Assembly (NCBI GenBank): GCA_947625995.1
Contig: CANQQN010000027.1
Span: 1-13,758, forward strand
Reading direction: 5' to 3'
DNA from: an uncultured Lachnospiraceae bacterium
Lineage (GTDB): Bacteria; Bacillota; Clostridia; Lachnospirales; Lachnospiraceae
DNA: 13,758 nt
Position 1 is the stretch's first letter; every line of letters starts with the position of its first letter. Position numbers and translations under genes: made by a program. The notes beneath the pieces are model-generated. The model ran no database searches, had not been told where the DNA came from, and saw only the letters and a list, made by a program, of their open reading frames with translations. Of the stretch, positions 7,381-13,475 are shown in pieces.

Positions 7381-8139
7381 ATGAAAAAGGAAATCAAAAA
7401 GCATATGTTTAAAAAGAATCAGGTTATTATCACGGCGCTGGCGCTTATGATCGCCATTGCGGGATATTTGAATTTTGCCGGTAGAGAGATGGAGCCCGAA
7501 AGCTCAAAGGCACTTTCGGATGCCGCAGTGGAAGATAACCAGCTGATGGATCTGTCAGAGGAAGACATTGAAGCCAACGAGATCACGGATATGGGGGACG
7601 GCACTGATATTCTGGTGGCCAATGAGGAAGAAGGAGATGAACTTCCGGTAACGGACGAAACGGCGGAGAGCGGGGGAGAGCAGTCTCAGAATGACCTGAG
7701 CAGCGAGCAGGAACTGGCAAATGAGATCGAACAGTCCACGGAAACGCCCGGAGAAGCCGTAATGACTACGGGAAGCGTAGGTATTGTTGCCGCGGCAAAA
7801 CTGAACAGAGAGCAGGTGCGGTCAAAAAACAAGGAAACACTTCAGGAGGTCATTGACAGCGGAACTGTGTCAGAGGAACAGCGTCAGGCAGCGGTAAACA
7901 ATATGCTCGCAATGACGGAAAACGCTGAAAAAGAGGTGGCTGCGGAGACGCTTTTGCAGGCCAAGGGATTTACAGATGTGATCGTCAGTATTACGGATGG
8001 TTCCGTAGATGTGGTGGTAAATGCCGGCGAACTGACAGACGCGAAGCTGGCTCAGATCGAGGACATTGTAAAGCGCAAAACAGGCAGCGACGGAAACAAT
8101 ATCGTGATCACACCGGTAACGGAGCAGCAGGAGGAGTAG
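7381..8139 (+). CDS. spoIIIAH: Stage III sporulation protein AH
   Basis: SpoIIIAH is the mother-cell partner of forespore SpoIIQ (or its clostridial counterpart) and spans the intermembrane space. I choose ATG 7381 (252 residues) behind AAGGAAGGG; the in-frame GTG at 7375 overlaps the spoIIIAG stop and sits too close to the ribosome site. One N-terminal membrane segment (about 14-33) is followed by a long, very acidic low-complexity linker (about 36-125). The conserved YscJ/FliF-like ring-building domain (about 135-250) includes VSEEQRQAAVNNMLAM, AAETLLQAKGFTDVIVSI and VDVVVNAGELTDAKLAQI. It is longer than the B. subtilis protein (218), mainly through the linker. It is the last gene of the operon, followed by a terminator. 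Confidence 0.96.
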   Translation: MKKEIKKHMFKKNQVIITALALMIAIAGYLNFAGREMEPESSKALSDAAVEDNQLMDLSEEDIEANEITDMGDGTDILVANEEEGDELPVTDETAESGGEQSQNDLSSEQELANEIEQSTETPGEAVMTTGSVGIVAAAKLNREQVRSKNKETLQEVIDSGTVSEEQRQAAVNNMLAMTENAEKEVAAETLLQAKGFTDVIVSITDGSVDVVVNAGELTDAKLAQIEDIVKRKTGSDGNNIVITPVTEQQEE

Positions 8140-8212
8140 ATTGAAAGATCACACCGGTGTGCCGGTTTCTTAAGTGGTTATTTTGGACGCTCCGAAATGG
8201 AGATGAAAAAAT

Positions 8213-8241
8213 GGCGGATCAAAAAGATCCGCCGCTTTTTT
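8213..8241. terminator. Bidirectional intrinsic terminator between spoIIIAH and amidohydrolase gene
   Basis: An 8-bp perfect stem GGCGGATC (8213-8220) / GATCCGCC (8226-8233) with loop AAAAA is followed by GCTTTTTTG on the plus strand. It is preceded by GATGAAAAAAT, which reads as a T-run after the stem on the minus strand. It therefore can stop both convergent operons. The remaining bases between the two stops hold only a 10-bp palindrome ACACCGGTGT (8151-8160). Confidence 0.9.
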
Positions 8242-8253
8242 GATAGCAGGGTT

Positions 8254-9081
8254 TTATTTGTCTAATCCAAGCAGCTTTGCCGCGTTTTTCCATAGAATGG
8301 CTTCTTTTTCTTCTTCGGTGAGGGGCAGGGAACAAAAATGCTCCAGATATGCCTTCTGGCTGCTCCACGGGCAGTCGGTGCCGAATAAGATCTTGTCAGC
8401 CCCGTGGCGTCGGATGATCTTTACCAACTGGCTGTCAGATATATAAGGAGTGCTGAAACTGATGTCAAAATATACGGGCTGTCCCACAAGCATATCTTCC
8501 ACATCGTCCCATAGACGAAATCCGCCTGTATGGGCAAAGACAAGCGCACCCTCGGAACCGTCTGCAGGCGCTTTTGGTGTTTGGTCTATAGATTCAAGAA
8601 GGTTGCGCAGCATTTGCGGTGTGGAATAGTTTGGCGAGGGAAGTCCGATATCAATACCCGCATGGTATAAAACAACCAGACGGTTTTTTAAAGCGGCGTT
8701 TACAATGCGGACAAAGCGCGGGTCGTCTGCGTTTACCGATTGATAATCGGGATGCAGTTTTATGCCCCGGAGTCCCAGAGAAGCAATGTATGCCACTTTT
8801 TCTTCGGGATCTTCGCAATCGGGATGGATTCCTCCGAAAGAGATGATCCCGTCTCTGCCGTTGATCTGCGCGGCAAATTTCTGAATACTGTCGAATTGAT
8901 GAGACTTTGTCACAACCGGAAGAACTACACTGTGATCAATGCCCGCATCTGCCATAGATGCCTTTAAGCCGTTAAGAGTGCCGTCCATGGACGGGGCGAC
9001 GCCTGAGAGATCGGCGAGATAAGGAATTGTTTTGGGCGCAAGCGCGTCCGGAAAAATGTGGGTATGAAAATCAATGATCAT
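8254..9081 (-). CDS. Amidohydrolase-family (amidohydrolase 2-type) TIM-barrel metal-dependent hydrolase
   Basis: A 275-residue soluble protein of the amidohydrolase superfamily, in the branch that includes decarboxylases and hydrolases such as ACMSD. Metal-site residues are all visible: HTH at 6-8 after strand 1, KLH at 108-110, His140 (LYHAG), His184 (FAHTGG) and Asp236 in GTDCPWS. The substrate cannot be deduced; hydrolysis or decarboxylation of a small carbonyl compound is the general expectation. ATG at 9081 overlaps the TGA of the upstream HPr-like gene (ATGA), so it is probably translationally coupled and is the last gene of the murB-rapZ-whiA operon. It could also be called a TatD-like or generic metal-dependent hydrolase. 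Confidence 0.9.
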   Translation of the reverse strand: MIIDFHTHIFPDALAPKTIPYLADLSGVAPSMDGTLNGLKASMADAGIDHSVVLPVVTKSHQFDSIQKFAAQINGRDGIISFGGIHPDCEDPEEKVAYIASLGLRGIKLHPDYQSVNADDPRFVRIVNAALKNRLVVLYHAGIDIGLPSPNYSTPQMLRNLLESIDQTPKAPADGSEGALVFAHTGGFRLWDDVEDMLVGQPVYFDISFSTPYISDSQLVKIIRRHGADKILFGTDCPWSSQKAYLEHFCSLPLTEEEKEAILWKNAAKLLGLDK

Positions 9082-9338
9082 GACTGTTTGTCTCCGCTCA
9101 GATAGCTGACTACATTTGTCAGCGCCGCTTCTTCGTCGGGACCGGTGGCTGAAACCGTGATGGTGTCTCCGTCGTTGAGCGTCATGGACATCACGCCCAT
9201 AATGCTCTTGGCATTGATATTTTTGCTGTCGGTCTCCAGATACACCTTGCTTTCATATTGGCTGGCGATCTGTACCAACATAGCTACAGGTCTTACATCC
9301 GCTCCTTCCGGCAGATGCACCTCAATTGATTTTTGCAT
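9078..9338 (-). CDS. HPr-like protein lacking the phospho-histidine (Crh-type)
   Basis: An 86-residue HPr-fold protein. Aligned to B. subtilis HPr, the active-site stretch G-I-H15-A-R-P reads G-A-D-V-R-P (residues 12-17), so the phosphorylatable His is Asp14. The regulatory serine site is kept perfectly: NAKSIMGVMS (residues 42-51), with Ser45 equivalent to Ser46, the HPr kinase target. That combination is the signature of Crh, the Bacillus regulatory paralogue with Gln at position 15, which also lies directly after whiA. It is therefore more likely a carbon-catabolite regulator, working with CcpA or other partners, than a sugar-transport carrier. ATG at 9338 follows AAGGAGAG, 18 bases after whiA. 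Annotated databases would probably call it simply an HPr family phosphocarrier. Confidence 0.92.
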   Translation of the reverse strand: MQKSIEVHLPEGADVRPVAMLVQIASQYESKVYLETDSKNINAKSIMGVMSMTLNDGDTITVSATGPDEEAALTNVVSYLSGDKQS

Positions 9339-9356
9339 TTTTCATCTCTCCTTAAT

Positions 9357-10301
9357 CTATTTTCTGATTTCATTTGCGATCTGATGAATCTTTCTCAGTC
9401 GGTGGTTTACGCCCGATTTGCCGATCGGCGGAGATAAAAGCGCCCCCAGATCCTTTATGGGGATATCCGGATATTCCAGACGAAGGGAAGCGATCTCCTG
9501 AAGACCGGGCGGAAGAGAAGCAAATCCAACTGTTTTTTCGATCAGTAAAATGTCTTCCCGCTGCCTTGCGGAAGCGGTGACGGTCTTTTGGCTGTTTGCC
9601 ACCTCACAGTTGATCTGACGGTTAATGCGGTTGGCAATGTCCCGGAGAATGCGGACATTTTCAAAGTCCATCAACGCCACATGGGCTTCCATCAGATTCA
9701 GCATATCTACGATTTGTTCTCCTTCTTTGATGTATACGATAAACTGCTTTTTGCGGGGAACGATTTTCGCATTCAGGGAAAGCCCGTGCATAAGGGCCTG
9801 CAGCTGTTGGGCTTTGGGCATGGCGTCGCATACGATCTCCAGATGATAGGATTTTTTCGGATTGCTCATGGAGCCGGAGGCCAGAAATGCGCCTCGCAAA
9901 AAAGCCCGCTTGCAGCATGTCTGCTGAAGAAGCAGCGGGTCGGCTGCGCTATCGGAAGGCAGCAGACTGTCATTCTCATCCAGAAGCTTCAGCGTCTGAA
10001 GGATCTGCGCGCTTTGGCCGCTGTCGTTGACGCACACGGTATAGATCCTGTTATTCCGGGAGGAACAGTGGCATCTTACGCTGATTTCAGCATATATATT
10101 AAAACACTTTTTCAGCAATGTACAGTATTTTTTTGCTACGTTTATATTTTCCGTCTGGAACTTTATGACATACCTGTTTGGATAACGGTATGACACGCTG
10201 CCGGCGAATATCGTTATGGCTGCCAATTCGGCGATCTGGCAATGGCGGCGTTTGCTGACCTCTCTTGTCAGTTCCTTTTTGATATCTCCTGAAAATGACA
10301 T
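9357..10301 (-). CDS. whiA: DNA-binding protein WhiA
   Basis: WhiA combines an inactive LAGLIDADG homing-endonuclease-like fold with a C-terminal helix-turn-helix. It governs sporulation in Streptomyces and influences division and chromosome segregation in Bacillus. The product is 314 residues, a usual length. The N-terminus MSFSGDIKKELTREV is typical, and the two LAGLIDADG-like halves run to about residue 200. The C-terminal HTH (about 265-312) includes RLEYPDIPIKDLGALL and KSGVNHRLRKIHQIA, matching the family signature. ATG at 10301 sits three bases past the rapZ stop, with TCAGGAG inside the end of rapZ. In B. subtilis yvcK stands between rapZ and whiA; here the two are directly adjacent. 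Confidence 0.97.
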   Translation of the reverse strand: MSFSGDIKKELTREVSKRRHCQIAELAAITIFAGSVSYRYPNRYVIKFQTENINVAKKYCTLLKKCFNIYAEISVRCHCSSRNNRIYTVCVNDSGQSAQILQTLKLLDENDSLLPSDSAADPLLLQQTCCKRAFLRGAFLASGSMSNPKKSYHLEIVCDAMPKAQQLQALMHGLSLNAKIVPRKKQFIVYIKEGEQIVDMLNLMEAHVALMDFENVRILRDIANRINRQINCEVANSQKTVTASARQREDILLIEKTVGFASLPPGLQEIASLRLEYPDIPIKDLGALLSPPIGKSGVNHRLRKIHQIANEIRK

Positions 10302-10304
10302 AGG

Positions 10305-11189
10305 TCATTCCTGCTCCTGACTTTTGGAAGAATGCTTTTGAATATCTCTGTGTTCAATGCGCACTCCGATCGAGTTCATAGACTGAAGTCTCTGATAGAG
10401 CACATTTGCAATGGCTACGGAACGATGCTTTCCGCCGGTGCAGCCGATGGCTACCACCAGCGCGTTCTTGCCCTCGTCTATGTAATTTGGAATCAAAAAA
10501 TCAAACAGGTCGAACAGCTTTTCCAAAAACGTTTTACAGGCAGGGGACAGAAGAACATAGTCCTGTACTTCCGTATCCATGCCGGTTTTGTGACGAAGCT
10601 CGGTCACATAGTAAGGATTGGGAAGAAAACGCACGTCAAACACCAGATCGGCGTCGGAGGGAAGTCCGTATTTGTATCCGAAAGAGATCACCGTGATCAT
10701 CAGATTCCGGAAATTTCCGTTGGAGACAAATATTTTTTCCAACTGGGTCCGTAATTCCCTCGTAAGAAGATTGCTGGTATCAACGATGTAATCGGCCCGC
10801 TTTTTTAAAAAGGCGATCCGTTTTCGTTCCTCGGCAATGCCGTCCTCCACCCGGCCGTATTTGGTGAGCGGATGGCTGCGCCTCGTTTCTTTAAAACGTT
10901 TTACAAGGATATCCGTACTGCAGTCCAGATATAAGATTTCGTAAGAGTAATTTTGAGCCTTGAATCGGATAAGAGTTTTTTCCAGTTCGTCCAGCGCCTG
11001 ACCGCTGCGGATATCAATGCCGACGGCTACCTGATGCATACCGGAATTTGGAACGTAGAGAAGCTTTGCAAAGGAGTCCATAAGGAAGATCGGAAGATTG
11101 TCGATACAGAAATATCCGAAATCTTCCAGCACTTTTAATGCGGTTGTCTTGCCGGCGCCGGACATGCCGGTAACGATCAAAAAGCGCAT
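10305..11189 (-). CDS. rapZ: RapZ/YvcJ nucleotide-binding protein
   Basis: A P-loop protein that in Escherichia coli guides RNase E to the GlmZ small RNA, tuning glucosamine-6-phosphate synthesis. In Firmicutes (YvcJ) it binds and hydrolyses nucleotides, with a less defined role. From ATG 11189 it has 294 residues, the usual length; the open frame extends upstream but lacks family similarity, and AAGGAG precedes this ATG. Visible motifs: Walker A GMSGAGKT at 8-15, DNLP at 30-33, a Walker B-like EILYLDC at 84-90, ISFGYKYGLP at 168-177, DVRFLPNPYY at 185-194, and the C-terminal GCTGGKHRS at 249-257 near the proposed ligand-binding site. It lies 47 bases downstream of murB and 3 bases before whiA, so it is part of one transcript linking cell-wall precursor genes to regulators. 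Confidence 0.97.
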   Translation of the reverse strand: MRFLIVTGMSGAGKTTALKVLEDFGYFCIDNLPIFLMDSFAKLLYVPNSGMHQVAVGIDIRSGQALDELEKTLIRFKAQNYSYEILYLDCSTDILVKRFKETRRSHPLTKYGRVEDGIAEERKRIAFLKKRADYIVDTSNLLTRELRTQLEKIFVSNGNFRNLMITVISFGYKYGLPSDADLVFDVRFLPNPYYVTELRHKTGMDTEVQDYVLLSPACKTFLEKLFDLFDFLIPNYIDEGKNALVVAIGCTGGKHRSVAIANVLYQRLQSMNSIGVRIEHRDIQKHSSKSQEQE

Positions 11190-11236
11190 AATGCATTTCT
11201 CCTTTATCGGTAATAGGTAGATAAACAGGCACAGGG

Positions 11237-12148
11237 TTATGAAAAGCTTCCCAGCAGCTTTACTTCTGTCTGAAGTTGTACGCCGGATTGTCGGTAGACT
11301 TCCTCCTGCACATGGGTGATGACCTTCCACACATCCGCGGCGGAAGCGGTTCCTTTATTAACGACAAAGCCGCAGTGTTTTTCGGAAACAGCGGCGCCGC
11401 CGACGGAAAACCCTCTCAGACCGGCATCCTCGATCAGTTTTCCCGCAAAATAGCCTGCAGGGCGCTTAAAAGTGCTGCCTGCGCTTGCAAATTCAAGAGG
11501 CTGTTTCTCTTTTCGTTTTGCGGTCAGTTCCATCATGTTCGCGCGGATCTCTGCAGGGTCGCCTTGATGAAGCGAAAGGGTGCCCTCCAGAACGATCTCC
11601 TGATTTTTCGGAAAACGGCTTGTGCGATAGCCAAGCTCCATAGCTTCCGGGGAGATGGTGGAAACGGTCCCGTTTTGGTCCATGACGCTGACAGAAACCA
11701 GCACGTCTTTTAATTCACCGCCGTATGCGCCCGCATTCATCACACAGGCGCCGCCAAAGGTGCCGGGAATGCCTGACGCAAACTCAAATCCGGTAAGCCC
11801 TTCCTGAAGCGCCAACGAAGCGATCCTTGAAAGCATGGCGCCGGACTGGGCGATGATCCGGGTACCTTCCACGCGGATATGGTCATGATTCTGGAACAAT
11901 TGGATGATAACGCCACGGTAGCCCTCATCACTTACAAGCAGGTTGCTGCCGTTGCCGATCACGTAACAGGGCTGCTCATTCTCCCTGCAGAAAGCAAGGA
12001 GCGCGGCAAGCTGGTCAATGGTCTGCGGCCTGACAAAATAGTCTGCGGGGCCGCCTACACGGAAAGTCGTATGCAGGCGCATGGGTTCGTTGACCATCAG
12101 ATTTTCGGGGCCTGCGATAGAAGCCAGTTTGTCCGAAACCGCGTTCAT
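11237..12148 (-). CDS. murB: UDP-N-acetylenolpyruvoylglucosamine reductase MurB
   Basis: MurB reduces UDP-GlcNAc-enolpyruvate to UDP-N-acetylmuramate using NADPH and bound FAD, the second committed step of peptidoglycan precursor synthesis in the cytoplasm. From ATG 12148 (behind AAGGAGATAACT) it has 303 residues, fitting the shorter type II MurB of Gram-positives; the upstream open frame has no MurB similarity. Motifs: FRVGGPAD at 29-36 and GNGSNLLV at 65-72 (FAD binding), GIPGTFGGACVMNAGAYGGE at 126-145, YRTSRF with Arg175, AGSTFKRP with the proton-donor Ser225, and the C-terminal TEVKLLG with Glu295. All catalytic residues are present. It is the first gene of the five-gene minus-strand operon. 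Confidence 0.98.
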   Translation of the reverse strand: MNAVSDKLASIAGPENLMVNEPMRLHTTFRVGGPADYFVRPQTIDQLAALLAFCRENEQPCYVIGNGSNLLVSDEGYRGVIIQLFQNHDHIRVEGTRIIAQSGAMLSRIASLALQEGLTGFEFASGIPGTFGGACVMNAGAYGGELKDVLVSVSVMDQNGTVSTISPEAMELGYRTSRFPKNQEIVLEGTLSLHQGDPAEIRANMMELTAKRKEKQPLEFASAGSTFKRPAGYFAGKLIEDAGLRGFSVGGAAVSEKHCGFVVNKGTASAADVWKVITHVQEEVYRQSGVQLQTEVKLLGSFS

Positions 12149-12202
12149 AGTTATCTCCTTGTCTGAACAGTTATTGTAGATGTTTTTTATCATTTTATAC
12201 GC

Positions 12203-12262
12203 TCTGCAGGATAATATGAGTCCCCTACAGAATATTATAATACATGATTTAAAGTTTGAATA
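12203..12262 (-). promoter_or_regulatory. Candidate murB operon promoter and adjacent dyad
   Basis: On the minus strand a perfect TATAAT (12239-12234) lies about 85 bases before the murB start. The matching -35 (TATTCA, 12262-12257, 17-base spacing) is weak. Immediately downstream an inverted repeat TCTGCAGG (12203-12210) / CCTACAGA (12224-12231, one G-T wobble) could be a 5' leader hairpin or an operator next to the start site. The promoter assignment is tentative. Confidence 0.4.
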
Positions 12263-12288
12263 CAAGAATGAAAATTACCAATTTCTAC

Positions 12289-12317
12289 TTGAATGTTGTA
12301 CATGATTATATTACAAT
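12289..12317 (+). promoter_or_regulatory. Promoter of the DapA-like gene
   Basis: TTGAAT (12289-12294) and TACAAT (12312-12317) are separated by exactly 17 bases and match sigma-A boxes 4/6 and 5/6. The expected start is near 12324, giving a leader of about 57 bases before ATG 12381. An inverted repeat TTGTA (12296-12300) / TACAA (12312-12316) runs from the spacer into the -10. The sequence TACATGATT occurs both here (12299-12307) and at 12241-12249. The whole 12149-12380 gap is notably AT-rich and contains no gene that I can see. Confidence 0.6.
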
Positions 12318-12380
12318 ATATGAAAATCTTTATTTACTTATGGTAATTATGTTTAAAAACAGACAGGAGAGAGGACAAAA

Positions 12381-13298
12381 ATGAGCACAATAGCAAACGG
12401 TGTATGGCCTACCATGATCACGCCGTACACAGAGGACAATAAAATTGATTACGACGCCGTACTGCGGATCATTGAGTGGTATGACAAACAAGGTGTGACA
12501 GGCATTTTCGCGGTGTGCCAGTCCAGCGAAATGTTCTTCCTGACAAAGGAGGAGCGTCTGGCCCTTGCAAAATTTGTGGTGGAAAATACGCCGAAGCATA
12601 TTGGCGTCATTGCATCCGGCCATGTGGCAGCTTCCAAGGAGGATCAGATCGAGGAGGCAAAGGCAATCATCGATACGGGGATTTCTTCCTATGTGTTTAT
12701 CTCCAATCAGTTCGCGAAACCGGAGGAGAGCGAGGAGACTGCAAGGGAAAATATCGAATACCTGATCGATCGGATCCCCGACGCGACCTTTGGCATTTAC
12801 GAATGCCCTTACCCCTATAAAAGGCTGGTGACGCCGGAAACACTGAAATGGTGCGCGGATACGGGACGTTTTCAGTTTTTGAAGGATACCTGCTGCGATC
12901 TGGATATGCTGCAGGCAAAGGTGAACGCGGTGAAGGGGACCGACCTGAAGATCTTCAACGCAAATTCTGCCACGCTTCTGGAAAGTCTGAAGATGGGCTG
13001 CGCCGGATTTTCCGGCGTAATGGCCAATTTCCACTCTGATCTTTACGCGTGGCTCTGCAAAAACTATGAGACCCAGCCGGCGCTTGCGAAAAAGGTGCAG
13101 GATTTTGTGGGTCTGGCGTCTGTGATCGAATGCCAGTGTTACCCTGTAAACGCCAAATACCATATGAATCTTGAAGGGGTAAAGATGGGCATTTCCAGCC
13201 GTTCCAGAGACATGGCGGAGCTTACCTCCAGCCGTAAGATCGAGGTGGAGGAGCTGCATGATCTGACGGCGCTTTTCAGGGAGACGTTTTTGAATTGA
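12381..13298 (+). CDS. DapA/NanA-superfamily (dihydrodipicolinate synthase-like) aldolase of unknown substrate
   Basis: A 305-residue TIM-barrel protein of the class I pyruvate-dependent aldolase family. The N-terminus GVWPTMITPYTEDNKID is typical. The Schiff-base lysine is Lys168 (FQFLKDTCCD) and the catalytic Tyr is Tyr140 (IYECP). Other positions diverge from dihydrodipicolinate synthase: the GTTGE pyruvate-binding motif reads CQSSE (46-50), the YYN motif carrying Tyr107 is absent (FISNQF), and the semialdehyde-binding Arg after the YNVP motif is Pro145. Lyase or aldolase activity on another 2-keto acid, or a non-lysine-pathway role, is therefore more likely. Cysteines are numerous (positions 46, 142, 158, 171, 172 among others). 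Start ATG 12381 follows AGGAGAGAGG. It stands alone between a divergent operon and deoB, with its own promoter. Confidence 0.9.
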   Translation: MSTIANGVWPTMITPYTEDNKIDYDAVLRIIEWYDKQGVTGIFAVCQSSEMFFLTKEERLALAKFVVENTPKHIGVIASGHVAASKEDQIEEAKAIIDTGISSYVFISNQFAKPEESEETARENIEYLIDRIPDATFGIYECPYPYKRLVTPETLKWCADTGRFQFLKDTCCDLDMLQAKVNAVKGTDLKIFNANSATLLESLKMGCAGFSGVMANFHSDLYAWLCKNYETQPALAKKVQDFVGLASVIECQCYPVNAKYHMNLEGVKMGISSRSRDMAELTSSRKIEVEELHDLTALFRETFLN

Positions 13299-13475
13299 AT
13301 CCTTTTAAACCCGGCGGGTAAGACCGTGCCGGAAATGTTTGACATGGAACAGTGAGACTGCTCCGCGCTGCCGCAGGGCGGGTCCTGTAAAAAGCACATT
13401 TTTACAGGTCTGTCTGTGTGCCGCGCGGGGTGTTTTACTGTAGAAAGTATTGATACAGGAAAGGGTCTGTATTGG
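13299..13475 (+). other. Hairpin-rich gap between DapA-like gene and deoB
   Basis: No gene is seen. Elements: a weak GC dyad CCGGC/GCCGG (13311-13332), a poor terminator candidate; a perfect 10-bp inverted repeat CCTGTAAAAA (13384-13393) / TTTTTACAGG (13399-13408) with loop GCACA and no following T-tract; and a second dyad CTGTA (13438-13442) / TACAG (13454-13458) whose 3' arm overlaps the deoB ribosome site AGGAAAGGG (13457-13465). A TTGACA at 13339-13344 has no acceptable -10 at normal spacing. Confidence 0.5.
13384..13408. repeat. Perfect inverted repeat upstream of deoB
   Basis: CCTGTAAAAA and TTTTTACAGG are exact complements around a 5-base loop. The A/T pairs form the top of the stem, and no T-run follows. 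It may be an operator or an RNA hairpin; it lies 67 bases before the deoB start. Confidence 0.7.

Noticed and set aside
11190..11330. Upstream extension of the RapZ frame (47 extra residues)
   Set aside because: It would overlap the end of murB and shows no family similarity. The internal ATG at 11189 has a good ribosome site and begins at the canonical RapZ N-terminus.
12149..12265. Upstream extension of the MurB frame
   Set aside because: It is translated from the AT-rich promoter region; ATG 12148 has AAGGAG and gives the normal MurB length.
12330..13259. 309-residue open frame on the minus strand opposite the DapA-like gene
   Set aside because: It is a shadow of a clearly conserved enzyme gene. 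The translation is rich in His/Arg/Cys with no recognisable domain.
13438..13458. CTGT...ACAG dyad as an SOS (LexA) box
   Set aside because: The spacing between CTGT and ACAG is 13 bases, not the 8 of the E. coli box, and it does not resemble the Gram-positive GAAC/GTTC box.
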